A stretch of DNA of 64,000 nucleotides from Candidatus Bathyarchaeota archaeon A05DMB-5 (GCA_019685655.1 JABFQP010000005.1:55842-119841), one strand, 5' to 3'; positions 10,292 to 20,045 are shown, numbered from the stretch's first letter. Translations and numbers: made by a program. The notes: generated from the letters alone by a model not told the origin.

Positions 10292-11389
10292 ATGCCAGAC
10301 GTCCGCGTCGTCAACGTAACAAAAAAATTCGGAAAAATCCTCGCGGTAAACAACGTTAGCCTCCACATCCGCGACAAAGAATACTTTTCACTGCTCGGTC
10401 CAAGTGGATGCGGAAAAACAACCTTACTACGGCTTATTGCCGGATTAATCCAGCCAGACGAAGGCGAAATCTACATTGGAGACAAGCTTGTGAATGATGT
10501 TCCACCAGAAGACAGAGACATCGGATTCGTCTTCCAAACCTTCGCGCTGTTTCCACACATGAACGCTTGGAACAACGTAACTTATGGTCCGCGCGTGAAA
10601 GGCTTCGACATGAAGAAAGCAGAAACAATAGGGCATGAAGTGCTTGAAATGGTTAGGCTCCACGAGCGATTAGACGCTTTTCCGAATGAACTAAGCGGAG
10701 GGATGATGCAGAGAATTGCCGTTGCAAGAGCTCTTGCCGCGGGAGCCAAACTGTTGCTTTTAGACGAGCCGCTTGGACAATTAGACGCAAAAGTCAGAAA
10801 CGAATTAAGATATGAGATAAGGAAAATGTCCAAGGATTTAGGATTAACAGCCATTCACGTGACTCATGACCAATCAGAAGCCATGGCAATCTCAGACAGA
10901 ATCGCAGTGATGAAAAAAGGAAAAGTGTTGCAGGTTGGCACTCCAAACGAGCTTTACATGAACCCGCAGAGCATTTTTGTGGCGCATTTCATTGGAGAAT
11001 CAAATTTTCTAGAAGGTTACGTATCCAACGCGAACGGTAAAAAAGCGACAATAGAGCTTCGAGGTGGAATAAAAGTTCAAGCAGCCGACAAGAACATAAA
11101 AATTGGCGAGAGAGTCGTCTTAGCCATAAGGCCAGAAACTATCATAGTTGAAAAAGGAACAAACAAAAACGCCGTTTCAGGCACAATAGAAAGAGTAACC
11201 TTCGAAGGAACAAACGTGCGCTACGAAATAAGACTTGAAAACCAAGATTTAATAGTCATCGTTAAGCCTTCCCTAACCGAAGAATGGTTTAACGTAGACG
11301 AAAAAGTAAATGTGCAGTTTCCACCAGAAAAAACACATGTATTCCCGTATCCAGAAGCAGGATTAAGAGGAGAAATAGCAGTTGAGTGA
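10292..11389 (+). CDS. ABC transporter ATPase of the CysA/PotA/FbpC type
   Basis: The nucleotide-binding domain shows Walker A GPSGCGKTT, the signature LSGGMMQR and Walker B LLLLDEPLG, followed by the His switch in HVTHDQSEA. The last 120 residues form a TOBE-like regulatory domain, as in importers for iron, sulfate, molybdate or polyamines. The signature reads GGMMQR where GGQQQR is usual. GGAG precedes ATG 10292. The gene sits between the fused permease and a DUF47 protein whose start overlaps its stop, so the three are probably one operon powering uptake of an unidentified solute. Confidence 0.93.
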   Translation: MPDVRVVNVTKKFGKILAVNNVSLHIRDKEYFSLLGPSGCGKTTLLRLIAGLIQPDEGEIYIGDKLVNDVPPEDRDIGFVFQTFALFPHMNAWNNVTYGPRVKGFDMKKAETIGHEVLEMVRLHERLDAFPNELSGGMMQRIAVARALAAGAKLLLLDEPLGQLDAKVRNELRYEIRKMSKDLGLTAIHVTHDQSEAMAISDRIAVMKKGKVLQVGTPNELYMNPQSIFVAHFIGESNFLEGYVSNANGKKATIELRGGIKVQAADKNIKIGERVVLAIRPETIIVEKGTNKNAVSGTIERVTFEGTNVRYEIRLENQDLIVIVKPSLTEEWFNVDEKVNVQFPPEKTHVFPYPEAGLRGEIAVE

Positions 11390-12041
11390 ACTCATAAAAT
11401 GGTTTGAAAAAAGAAGAGAAACCAAAGCATTGGCAACCATACAACGCCACTTAGCTTTAACAACAGGAATAGTTGAAGACTTGGAAAAAGCAATAGTTGC
11501 GGCAGTGAAAGGCAACAAAAGCGAAATGAAAGAATATGTGGAGCGCGTAACGGGAAGCGAAAGAGAAGCAGACGCGTTGAGAAGAAAAGTCATGGATGAA
11601 ATCTCAAAGGGAGAACTTTCACCCGTAGACAGAGCAGACCTAATGGACCTTGTGAAGAGAGTTGACATGGTTGCAGACTGGAGCAGAGAATCCACACGTG
11701 TATTAGGAGCAATACCAATGGAAAAAGTGCCAAACTCGATTAAGGAAGAATTTGTGGAAATGATAAAAAACGTCAAAGAATGCGCAGTTTCCCTCCAAAA
11801 ATGCGTAAACAAAATGATGACGAAACCAGAAGAAGCCCTTCAGGCTGCAGATGCTGTGGAGCGTGAAGAGGAAAAGGTTGATGATATACATGAAAAAGCT
11901 AGAACTCTCTTAGGAAAAGAAGATTTATCCAGCGCTGGAGTCGCAGTCTTAATAGGACAGCTCTTCGAAGCTATAGAATTAATAGCAGACGCTTGCGAGG
12001 ACGCGTGTGACCAAGTGAGAGTTATAATGGTTCGAAAGTGA
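11382..12041 (+). CDS. DUF47 (PhoU-like) regulatory protein
   Basis: This 219-residue, almost wholly helical protein has the DUF47/TIGR00153 pattern, with paired motifs such as READALRRKVMDEI and a C-terminal segment FEAIELIADACEDACDQVRVI. DUF47 proteins are PhoU relatives that often accompany Pit phosphate transporters. Here it follows an ABC importer instead, and its TTG start overlaps the ATPase stop by 8 nt. I infer that it modulates that transporter, which hints at a phosphorus compound or another oxyanion as substrate, but that is unproven. Confidence 0.85.
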   Translation: MSELIKWFEKRRETKALATIQRHLALTTGIVEDLEKAIVAAVKGNKSEMKEYVERVTGSEREADALRRKVMDEISKGELSPVDRADLMDLVKRVDMVADWSRESTRVLGAIPMEKVPNSIKEEFVEMIKNVKECAVSLQKCVNKMMTKPEEALQAADAVEREEEKVDDIHEKARTLLGKEDLSSAGVAVLIGQLFEAIELIADACEDACDQVRVIMVRK

Positions 12042-12052
12042 GGTGAGCATGC

Positions 12053-12334
12053 ATGGCGGAAATGAAAATTGACATATCAGAACTTAAAAGAGAAGGCGGT
12101 GACATAATCAAAGAATTAGCTGAGTATTTGAAAGAGAAAACTACAGCGGAAGTAGCCACTGGAACAGACTCGATAACCATAAAAGATGAAAAACAAAGTG
12201 TTTCCAAAAAGTATCTTCGAGTACTTCTAAAGAAGTTTCTACACAAAAAAGAACTCAAAGAGTATTATAGAGTGATAGGCGGCGAAGAAAACTCGTTAGT
12301 TGTTAAAGAAAAGAAAATCGCTGAAGAAGAATAA
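12053..12334 (+). CDS. rpl22e: Probable ribosomal protein eL22
   Basis: The 93-residue product has the eL22 architecture: a short N-terminal strand, a helix (IIKELAEYLKEK), a hairpin ending SITIKDE, then SKKYLRVLLKKFLHKKELKE and YYRVIGGEENSLVVKE, and an acidic tail. From memory, human RPL22 has [20 protein letters not shown] and a similar RVVANSKESYELRY, so the match is extended and collinear. eL22 binds rRNA in the large subunit of eukaryotes and is rare in archaea. GAGGTG precedes ATG 12053. It is 11 nt behind the DUF47 gene. The call rests on motif comparison by eye. Confidence 0.75.
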   Translation: MAEMKIDISELKREGGDIIKELAEYLKEKTTAEVATGTDSITIKDEKQSVSKKYLRVLLKKFLHKKELKEYYRVIGGEENSLVVKEKKIAEEE

Positions 12335-12336
12335 TT

Positions 12337-12732
12337 TCACTGTTTCTTTTTGAACGCTTCACGCTTCTTTTTTGCAAGGTCTTCTTGAGCCTTCAAAAGG
12401 TAATGCCTCGCCACGTAAGCACTTTTGTAAGCGTCTAAAAGTTTCTTACTTGCCATGTGTTTCTCAGCATCTTCGAGAAGACTATGAGCTTCGGTCAAAA
12501 GCGCGCTTGTTTCCATTTTCTTTAAATCCGGGTTTGGCTTCCACTTTGCCGTTTCGTCTTCGTTCTGAAACATTATCGAAAACAGAAACAGCGCGTATTC
12601 CAGTTCAGCCGCAGCATGCCAGAGATTATCAGCAAAGGAATTTTCCTCTTTCTTTTTCAATGCTGAAACCGAATTTTCTATGTATGTCATCGCAGTTTTT
12701 AGTGCCTTCAATATTTTATCGTTAGCAGCCAT
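12337..12732 (-). CDS. Uncharacterised all-helical protein
   Basis: I do not recognise this 131-residue protein. It is predicted to be entirely helical, with a central segment NLWHAAAELEYALFLFSIMF and a lysine-rich C-terminus (KKKREAFKKKQ). The spacing of helices recalls HEPN or four-helix proteins, but no HEPN RxxxxH motif is seen. It converges tail to tail with the eL22 gene, 2 nt apart. Confidence 0.65.
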   Translation of the reverse strand: MAANDKILKALKTAMTYIENSVSALKKKEENSFADNLWHAAAELEYALFLFSIMFQNEDETAKWKPNPDLKKMETSALLTEAHSLLEDAEKHMASKKLLDAYKSAYVARHYLLKAQEDLAKKKREAFKKKQ

Positions 12733-12801
12733 TGTCTCAACCCGTTTTAGCCATTAATACTTCGCGTCCTTTTTTATCTGTTTCGTCAAACTTGAATATC
12801 T

Positions 12802-13704
12802 TCAAACTTTCTCCTTAACTATAAAAATGATTCCCAACAAAATCAGAACAGCGCCCAAAACAAACTGGTAGGCGGGTATTTCTTGAAATAATGCTACGCC
12901 TAAAATGGTTGCGCCGACTGGTTCAAGAAGAGCTAAAGTGGCAGTTTCGAAAGATTTCAGGTTGGATAAAGAAGAAAAGTATAACGTGTGGGCAATTGCT
13001 GTTGGCAGTATGCCCAGACCTACTAGCGGGAGAATAATCTCCATATTAAATGGCATCGTATACGTTGAATTAGTTGTGAAAATGTTCAAAACTCCAATTG
13101 TGATTGCGGCAAATGCGTAGATGGGCAGCATTAAAGCAAAGATTGACATTTGACTTCGCACTTTTCTTCCATAATTAAGATATAAAGCGATGAGCAAAGC
13201 GGCTAAAACAGCTTCTAAATCGCCTTTTAAACTCGGAGAAACTCTTACAAATTGATTCTGCGAAGTTACTGTTTCAGCATAACCAATAACGCATAAGCCT
13301 ACAAAAGACAAAGCCAAACCAACCATCGCCAAAACAGAAGGCTTAAGCTTAAACACAAAAGCGGAGATAAAAACTGAAAAAATCGGCGTTGTATTGACGA
13401 GAACCGTTGCGTTTAAAATTGTCGTGTCTTTTAACGCAGAAACAAAAAATACGAAGTGCAAAGCAAGGAAGAGACTGAGGACGAGAAGCTGCTTTATGTT
13501 CTTTTTTACGAGATTAAAGTTGAATGATTTTTTAAGCAGAAAAGCCATCACGGCTAGAGCTAAACAAGCGATTATCAAACGCCAGAATACAATGGAAAAA
13601 GCGTCTAAGTTTGGCAGAAATTTTATGAAAATTGCAGCCGCGCCAAAGAGCACCCCAGCAATTGCGCTTTCTATCAACGCCAGCCTTCTTGTTCTTCCAC
13701 TCAT
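12802..13704 (-). CDS. EamA/DMT-superfamily membrane transporter
   Basis: This 300-residue protein has about ten hydrophobic helices in two EamA halves. The first starts AGVLFGAAAIFIKFLPNLD, and the second ends LEPVGATILGVALFQEIP followed by GAVLILLGI, the standard DMT C-terminal pattern. Members export amino acids, nucleosides or other small metabolites; the substrate here is unknown. It runs opposite to the tldD gene, from which it diverges. Confidence 0.9.
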   Translation of the reverse strand: MSGRTRRLALIESAIAGVLFGAAAIFIKFLPNLDAFSIVFWRLIIACLALAVMAFLLKKSFNFNLVKKNIKQLLVLSLFLALHFVFFVSALKDTTILNATVLVNTTPIFSVFISAFVFKLKPSVLAMVGLALSFVGLCVIGYAETVTSQNQFVRVSPSLKGDLEAVLAALLIALYLNYGRKVRSQMSIFALMLPIYAFAAITIGVLNIFTTNSTYTMPFNMEIILPLVGLGILPTAIAHTLYFSSLSNLKSFETATLALLEPVGATILGVALFQEIPAYQFVLGAVLILLGIIFIVKEKV

Positions 13705-13827
13705 TCAAACGCCCTTTTTGCCAAAGTATGTACAAAGCCTAGTTTTAATAATTATTCCATTTTGTGACCAACGAAGTGGGCACTTGTAACCATAACAAAT
13801 AACTATTCTGACCAACCAAAAAGTAGA

Positions 13828-15261
13828 ATGTTAGAGGTGCCAAAAATCTTGAAAGCAAAAAAAGAACAGATACAAGAACCGGAATTGGAGAAAATTCTTG
13901 ATAAAGCCGCTAAACTCGGAGCTTCTTATGCTGATGCGCGCTATCAAAACTACGAGTATGAGCTGATAACTGTTGAGAATAAAACTTTGAAAACTTATTC
14001 TTCAAGGAGACTAAGCGGTGTAGGCATAAGAGTTGCAATAAAAGGAACCGTGGGTTACGCGTCAACAAGCGACTTAAACCCGAAAAGTCTTGAGAAAACC
14101 TTAGAAAACGCTGTTAAAGCCGCCAAATCCGTGGGAGGCGAGAGGAAACCGTTTAGAAAGTCTAAGATTGAAGAGGCAAACGTGAAGCTCCCAATAAAGG
14201 TTAATCCTTTTGATGTTTCGCCGGAAGAGAAGGTTTCGTTAGCGTTAGACGCGAACAAGTCCGCGTGGATAAGCGATGAAATAAAGAGTGGCATGACATT
14301 GCTTGGCTGCTCCAGAGATGCCAGGCTATTCATGTCTTCAGAAGGCGCCAAAGTAAACGTTGAAACGGCGCTTGTAGGTCTTTTTCATGAGTCAGTTGCT
14401 AAAGTTAGCGGAGTCATGGAAAGAGTGCCCTACAGCGAATCCATGTGCGTAGGTTTTGAGTTCATAAAAAGCAAGAACTGGAACTCTTTTACAGTAGACA
14501 TTTCTAAACTTGCAATAGAAGCAGCAAAATCAAAAACTCCGCCTCCAGGCACTTACCCGGTGGTTGTGGACCCGAGAGTTTTTGGAATACTATTGCATGA
14601 GGCGTTTGGGCACGCGTCTGAAGGAGATTTGGTTTCTACTGGCGAGTCCGTGCTTCAGAACAAAATTGGCGCCAAGTTAGCAAGCGACGCCGTAACCATA
14701 ATTGACGAAGGCACGGTTGAAGGAGGATACTTTTATCCCTTTGACGATGAAGGAACAAAAAAGAAGAAAACAGTAATCGTTGAGAACGGAGTTCTGAAAA
14801 GTTATATTCTGGACAGGGAATCTGCTTCGCAACTTGGCTTGGAATCCACGGGCAACGGAAGAGCTCAAGACTTTGAAAACCTGCCCATAGTTAGACAAAC
14901 AAACTATTACATGCAACCGAAAGACTACGCTTTTGAAGAGCTTATAGAAGATGTGGACTTTGGAGTGTATGTTGGTGGAAGAGGAACCACCGGTGGCGAA
15001 GTTGAAGTTGGCATGGGAACCTTCACTTTCGGCGTTGGTCCTTCCAAAATCATAAAAAACGGAGAATTAACCGAAACCGTCAGAGGCGTAGTAATCAGTG
15101 GTTTGATTCTTGAAACATTAAAAACCATAGACGCCGTTGGAAACGACTTGCTCATTCAAACGAGCGCTTTTGGCGGTTGCGGAAAAAATGGACAAAGAGC
15201 CTCTGTTGGCTTCGGAGGTCCGCACGTTAGGGTTCGCAAGATGACGGTTGGAGGAAGGTGA
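13828..15261 (+). CDS. tldD: TldD metalloprotease subunit
   Basis: The 477-residue product carries the TldD zinc site HEAFGH (His257, Glu258, His262) followed by the GD/GES segment, and the C-terminal GGRGTTGGEVEVGMG region. TldD pairs with TldE to cleave unfolded peptides; in bacteria the pair matures microcins. It starts at ATG 13828. Its stop lies 4 nt before the chosen start of the tldE gene, so the subunits are co-translated. Confidence 0.95.
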   Translation: MLEVPKILKAKKEQIQEPELEKILDKAAKLGASYADARYQNYEYELITVENKTLKTYSSRRLSGVGIRVAIKGTVGYASTSDLNPKSLEKTLENAVKAAKSVGGERKPFRKSKIEEANVKLPIKVNPFDVSPEEKVSLALDANKSAWISDEIKSGMTLLGCSRDARLFMSSEGAKVNVETALVGLFHESVAKVSGVMERVPYSESMCVGFEFIKSKNWNSFTVDISKLAIEAAKSKTPPPGTYPVVVDPRVFGILLHEAFGHASEGDLVSTGESVLQNKIGAKLASDAVTIIDEGTVEGGYFYPFDDEGTKKKKTVIVENGVLKSYILDRESASQLGLESTGNGRAQDFENLPIVRQTNYYMQPKDYAFEELIEDVDFGVYVGGRGTTGGEVEVGMGTFTFGVGPSKIIKNGELTETVRGVVISGLILETLKTIDAVGNDLLIQTSAFGGCGKNGQRASVGFGGPHVRVRKMTVGGR

Positions 15262-15265
15262 AATT

Positions 15266-16603
15266 ATGGAAATAGCTGAATTGGCTGTTAAAAAAGCATT
15301 AGAATTAGGCGCAACTGAAGTAGAGGTTTATGCGCAGAAAACAAAAAATGTCCGTGTAGAGTTTGACGAGATAATCCAGAGTTTGAAGACAACTGAATCT
15401 TTAGGAATAGGCTTGCAAGTTGCGTTAGGCAGAAAAATCGCAACTTGTGCAACCTCAGTTTTGGACGAGAAAGAAATCAGCGAAATAGTAGCGAGAACAG
15501 TTAAAATTGCTAAGGTAGCACCCGAAGACCCACACTGGAAGCACATGAACAAAAAATTTGGAAAAGCACCAGCACAAGAATATTACGACAAAACCTTAGA
15601 AAGTTTAGAACACGAGGAAATCATTGAAAAGCTGATCCCTGCAATTGATTTGATGAAAAATTATGATAAAAGAGTCAAGCCCACACGTGGAATTTTGAAC
15701 GTTTCAACCTCAAATGTTTATATCATAAACAACTACAACGAAAGTTCGGAAAGAAGAGAATCCAACATAGAAGTTTGGATGCGAACGAAAGCTAAAGAAG
15801 CCAGCATGGAGAGCACGGGGAATGAGCATCAAGAAACGCGGTTCTGGAAAGAGACAAAATTTGAGGAGTTGGCTGAAAAAGCTGCAGAGAAAGCCGTGAA
15901 ATTCCTTAAAGCCAAGCCTATCAAGAGCGGTCAAATGGCGGTGGTCTTCAGAAACCAGATTTTCGCGAACATTTTCGGGTGGATTCTGAACGGTCCAATA
16001 ACTGCAGAGTGGGTTCAGAAGGGCAGGTCACCGCTTGCAAACAAGATTGGAACTCAAATAGCCTCGGAAGACCTCAGCATAGTTGATGATGGATTAATGC
16101 CTAAGGGTTGGCGAACAAAACCATTCGATGACGAAGGACATCCAACGCAGAGAACATCAATCATAGAAAGGGGCGTTCTCAAAAACTACATTTACGATAA
16201 TTACACGGCCATCAAAGATAACGTGGAATCAACTGGAAACGCCTTCAGAAACTTCTACTGGGTAAACCTGCAGCCAGCGCCCAGTAACTTAATCTTAAAA
16301 GCGGGAAAGGCAACAATTGAAGAGATTATTAAGGATACAAGGAAAGGAGTTTTTGTGGAAGAAACTATTGGCGAGTGGCTTTCGAATCCCGTGAGTGGCA
16401 ATTTAAACGCTACCATAAGTCATGGATACCTCATTGAAAACGGCGAGCTTGCACAGCCAATTAAAGGTGCAGTTATTTCTGGAAACTTCTATGACCTTCT
16501 CAAGGATGGAATAGAAATAGTAGGCAATGATTTGAGAAACAGCGCACACTGTTACTCACCAACTGTGAAGCTTACCAAATTGACGCTTGCCGGACAAGAA
16601 TAG
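15266..16603 (+). CDS. tldE: TldE/PmbA protease partner subunit
   Basis: This TldD/PmbA-family protein lacks the HExxxH metal site, as expected for the TldE subunit. It retains GPITAEWVQKGRSPLANKIG and the C-terminal IEIVGNDLR segment. ATG 15266 is chosen over an upstream in-frame TTG at 15248 because GGAGGAAGGTG lies directly before it. With TldD it should form a heterodimeric cytosolic protease chamber. The adjacent pair is a conserved archaeal arrangement. Confidence 0.94.
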   Translation: MEIAELAVKKALELGATEVEVYAQKTKNVRVEFDEIIQSLKTTESLGIGLQVALGRKIATCATSVLDEKEISEIVARTVKIAKVAPEDPHWKHMNKKFGKAPAQEYYDKTLESLEHEEIIEKLIPAIDLMKNYDKRVKPTRGILNVSTSNVYIINNYNESSERRESNIEVWMRTKAKEASMESTGNEHQETRFWKETKFEELAEKAAEKAVKFLKAKPIKSGQMAVVFRNQIFANIFGWILNGPITAEWVQKGRSPLANKIGTQIASEDLSIVDDGLMPKGWRTKPFDDEGHPTQRTSIIERGVLKNYIYDNYTAIKDNVESTGNAFRNFYWVNLQPAPSNLILKAGKATIEEIIKDTRKGVFVEETIGEWLSNPVSGNLNATISHGYLIENGELAQPIKGAVISGNFYDLLKDGIEIVGNDLRNSAHCYSPTVKLTKLTLAGQE

Positions 16604-16648
16604 AAAGCACCAAAAAACACAATACGCTTGCTAACCACTTTTTTCTAG

Positions 16649-18736
16649 TTATTTTTCAACTGACACTCTGCTTTCGCCTGCTTCTTTCTCAAGCCTTATT
16701 ACGTGCTCAGCTTTTTCTGCAAAGGCTTCGCTGTGTGTTACAGCGATTATTTGTTCTATGGCTTTGAAGCGTGATATGGCTTCGGCTAGGCGGTTTATTG
16801 AGCCGTCTTCTCTTCCGAGGCTTTCGGTTGGTTCGTCCAGTAATAGCATGCTTAATCCATGTCCTGTTCTTGACTGCATAATTAATTGTCCTAGTCCGAG
16901 GCGATAGGCAAAAGCAAGTAGGGTTCTTTCTCCGCCTGACAGGTGTGAAACTTCTCTTTCAACGCCGCTTTCGCTTTTAACATACGGCGTGTAAGTCTCG
17001 TCGATTAGCACGTTTATTAAGGGTCCTTCGCCGCCGACTAGGGCGTCAAGAACTTGTTGAACAAAGTTTCTTAGGACTTTTACGAATTCAGCTCGCAGTT
17101 TGGGTTGAATGCTTCGGTAAGCTTCACGTATGCCGCCGATAATTTCGATGGTTTTGGTTATTTTTTCCATGCGTTCGATTTTATGTTGGGCTTGGTCGAT
17201 TCTTTCTTTAATTTCGTCTAATCGTCTAGTGAGTTCTTTTTTGCGGTTTTCTTTGGTTCGCAGTTCAGAATCTAAGGAGTAGTATTGTCGGAAGGCTTGT
17301 TCTCTTCGGGTTCTTGCAGTTTCCAGTTCGGACATGTCGAACATGCTTATTTCTGCTTTTACAGTTTCCAGTTGCAGTTGCAGGTCTTGTGTTAATCTTT
17401 GTTTTTCCTCGAATTCCTTGTAAAATTCAGTTAGTGCATCTTCTTCTTTGGTAATGTTTGTTCTAATGTTATCTGCTTGCAAGGTTAATGTTTGAATGTT
17501 AGAAAACGCATTGTTGGCTATGGCTTTTATTTGTTGTAGTTGTTCAATTTCGTTTTGAAGCTGTGCTATTGTTTTCTGTCTTTCGGTGTTTTCTTTTTGA
17601 ATTTTCTGCGTTAAATTGTTCTTGTATTCTTCGTTTAGTGTTTGTAGGCAAAGGGGGCATCGGTTTTCTGTGGAGAGTGAAGAGATTCTTTTTTGGTCTT
17701 CGCGTATTCCTTTTAGTGTTGCTTCTTGTTCGCCTTTTAAGGTGGTGATTCGCTCGTCAAAGCTTGTTAACTGCTGCCTTAAGGTTTCGATTGGCTGGTT
17801 TGGGTCGATGCCTGCTTCTTTGAGTTTAGCTTTGTGTGATTTGATTTGTGTTTCCATGGTGGCTAGGTGTTGTTTGAAATTGTCTAAGGCGATTTTTTTC
17901 TCGTTAATCCTTCTTGTTAACAGTGACAATGTGTCTTCAGTGTTTGAAAGGTTTGCTTGTATCTGCGCTTCTTTTCGTTTGAGTTCTTCGATGCGGTTTT
18001 TTACTTCTTCCAGTCTTTTTAGTGTCAGTTCGGCTTCTTCTAAGGTTTTTTTGGCTGTGTTCAGTTTTTTCGCGGTTTCTTCTATTTCGATTTCGGCTAG
18101 TGAGAATTCTTCGGCTGTTTGGTTGTATTCTTGGCTTATTTTTTCCATTCCAACAATGTCTGGGTCTTTTTCGTAGGCTTTTTTTTCGCCTTCGTATTCT
18201 TTTTCATAGCCTAGGAGGTTGCTCCATGCTTCTTCATAATCTGAAAGCCCAAATAGTTCGTCTAGGCGTTTTTGTCTATCTCGTGATGTGGCGTCTAAGA
18301 GTTCTTTTAGGTGTTCTTGTCTAACCCAGACTATTTCGCGGAAAAGTTCTTTGTCTAAGCCTGTTATTGCTTTGAGTTGTTCGGCTACGGCGTCGCTTTT
18401 TATGCTTGCTATTAGGTTTTCGCCTTCGAATAGTTTTAGTTCGTCAAAGTCTTGGCTTGTGCCTTTTCCGCGTTTTTTTAGTCCGCGTGTGATTTTGTAG
18501 TTTTTGCCGTTTTGGGTGAATTGGAGTGTGACTTTTCCGTGGTTTGCTCCCTCACGCAACAGATAATCGTAGCTTCTTCCAATTGGGTCTCCGAACAGGG
18601 CGAAGTCTATGGAGTATAGGATGCTGGATTTTCCGCAGCCTAAACCGCCGACTAGGCAGTTGAAGCCTTTTGCGAAGGGCACGGTGGATTTGACGTGGGA
18701 GCGGATGTTTTCTAATTGTACGATTTCAATTTTCAT
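16649..18736 (-). CDS. rad50: DNA double-strand break repair ATPase Rad50
   Basis: Walker A GGLGCGKSS lies near residues 30-38. Long coiled coils flank the zinc hook CPLC (Cys360 and Cys363), and the C-terminal lobe has the signature LSGGERTLLAF and Walker B MLLLDEPTES. Rad50 tethers DNA ends and gates Mre11. At 695 residues the coiled coils are shorter than in Pyrococcus Rad50 (about 880). Its ATG overlaps the mre11 stop in an ATGA, so both are made from one transcript. The gene runs leftward. Confidence 0.96.
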   Translation of the reverse strand: MKIEIVQLENIRSHVKSTVPFAKGFNCLVGGLGCGKSSILYSIDFALFGDPIGRSYDYLLREGANHGKVTLQFTQNGKNYKITRGLKKRGKGTSQDFDELKLFEGENLIASIKSDAVAEQLKAITGLDKELFREIVWVRQEHLKELLDATSRDRQKRLDELFGLSDYEEAWSNLLGYEKEYEGEKKAYEKDPDIVGMEKISQEYNQTAEEFSLAEIEIEETAKKLNTAKKTLEEAELTLKRLEEVKNRIEELKRKEAQIQANLSNTEDTLSLLTRRINEKKIALDNFKQHLATMETQIKSHKAKLKEAGIDPNQPIETLRQQLTSFDERITTLKGEQEATLKGIREDQKRISSLSTENRCPLCLQTLNEEYKNNLTQKIQKENTERQKTIAQLQNEIEQLQQIKAIANNAFSNIQTLTLQADNIRTNITKEEDALTEFYKEFEEKQRLTQDLQLQLETVKAEISMFDMSELETARTRREQAFRQYYSLDSELRTKENRKKELTRRLDEIKERIDQAQHKIERMEKITKTIEIIGGIREAYRSIQPKLRAEFVKVLRNFVQQVLDALVGGEGPLINVLIDETYTPYVKSESGVEREVSHLSGGERTLLAFAYRLGLGQLIMQSRTGHGLSMLLLDEPTESLGREDGSINRLAEAISRFKAIEQIIAVTHSEAFAEKAEHVIRLEKEAGESRVSVEK

Positions 18737-19962
18737 TGTAGAAGCTCCTCGATGGTTTGTTTCACTTTTTCTTCTTGTTTTTTGGTTAGTGGTTCAATTA
18801 GGCTGAGGGCTACGCGTGCGATTTTTTCGGCTTCTTCTCGTGGGTAGCGTTCAGAAAAAATTTGTAGGAAGTATTCGAACGTTTTCGTTTTTAAGTCTTT
18901 GAATTCGCTTTCGAAGATTGAGCGAACGATTTCTTCGGAGACTTCGCTTTCACGCAAGGAAATAATTGGGTGCACAAGTAGAGCCTTTTTAACTGCGCTT
19001 CTGATTTTGGCGATGTCAACTTCTGCGCGGCTTGTTTCAACTGGCAGAGTGCCTTTCAAAACTGGAACAATTATGACGCCTTCCTCGTCTGCGTCTTTTA
19101 CAAGTTGTGTGGCGAGTTCCGTGATTTTTGCGGGGTTCATTCCGGTGAAGTCTTGTTCTAATACGGTAAACTTGCGTTGAGGTTCAAGTTCTATGAATTC
19201 TGGCGATGCCGCGCCTTTCTCGTCTACTTTGACGTGGTAGAAGCCTTTTCTTATTTTGGCTTCTGCGTAGTCTACGGTTTCGATGCATCCGCTGTAAATT
19301 AATAGTCCGTTTTTGAATTTTTCTTTGTATGGTTCGTGTATGTGTCCAGCTGCGTAGTAGTTGAAGCCTTCAGGGATGAGTTCTGGCGGAGCTTCAGCTT
19401 CCATGTAGGGCGGCTTGACGCTTGGAATGTCTAGAGCCATGTGGAAAACGAAAATGTTGAATAATGAAGGGTCTGGTGATGGCTTGTTTTGTTCCAAGAA
19501 GACGGGAAGGCTTTCTTCGGTTTTGCGTCTGGTTCTATAGTTGGGCACGCCGTAAACGTAGCAGGAGTCTGGTTTGCGCCAGCAGGCGCCTTCATGTCTT
19601 GGCAAGTGATAGATTAAGCCAGCGCTGTCTAACGGGTTTAGAATGCTTCCAGTGATTATGTTGGGTGCTGAATCATGCGAACCGTCAACGGTTAAAACTG
19701 GAATTTGAGCTTCACGTAAGCGACTGAATTGTCTGATGGCGTTTTCTAGCGTGACGTTTGATGGGCGCGCCTGATGGAATAGGTCTCCAGCAATAATCAT
19801 AAAATCAGGTTTTAACTCAATGGTTCTGTCAACTAATTCTTGGAAAGCCTTGTCAAAATCCTCACGCCTCGCTTCTAAACCATACTGTGCATAACCTAAA
19901 TGCAAATCCGCAACATGAACAAAACTGAAGCCCCTCAAACCTCTCTCTTCTCCCACCAACAT
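18733..19962 (-). CDS. mre11: DNA double-strand break repair nuclease Mre11
   Basis: The phosphoesterase motifs are all visible: HVADLHLG, IAGDLFH, DGSHDS, VFHMAL and AAGHIHEP, the set that binds two manganese ions. The last 150 residues form the capping and Rad50-binding region. The product is 409 residues, normal for archaeal Mre11. It overlaps rad50 by 4 nt and is upstream of it in the same operon. It nucleolytically processes broken DNA ends with Rad50. The divergent region to the right holds a dispersed repeat. Confidence 0.96.
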   Translation of the reverse strand: MLVGEERGLRGFSFVHVADLHLGYAQYGLEARREDFDKAFQELVDRTIELKPDFMIIAGDLFHQARPSNVTLENAIRQFSRLREAQIPVLTVDGSHDSAPNIITGSILNPLDSAGLIYHLPRHEGACWRKPDSCYVYGVPNYRTRRKTEESLPVFLEQNKPSPDPSLFNIFVFHMALDIPSVKPPYMEAEAPPELIPEGFNYYAAGHIHEPYKEKFKNGLLIYSGCIETVDYAEAKIRKGFYHVKVDEKGAASPEFIELEPQRKFTVLEQDFTGMNPAKITELATQLVKDADEEGVIIVPVLKGTLPVETSRAEVDIAKIRSAVKKALLVHPIISLRESEVSEEIVRSIFESEFKDLKTKTFEYFLQIFSERYPREEAEKIARVALSLIEPLTKKQEEKVKQTIEELLQ

Positions 19963-20045
19963 TAGTAACAGTTAGATTTAGTTAATCATTAACTATTAAA
20001 TATTTTAACAATCAATCACAAAAACAACCACAATCCTAACCACGG

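Noticed and set aside
17616..18176. A 186-codon plus-strand frame
   Set aside because: It is antisense to rad50 and made of the complement of coiled-coil codons (Ser/Phe/Leu-rich).
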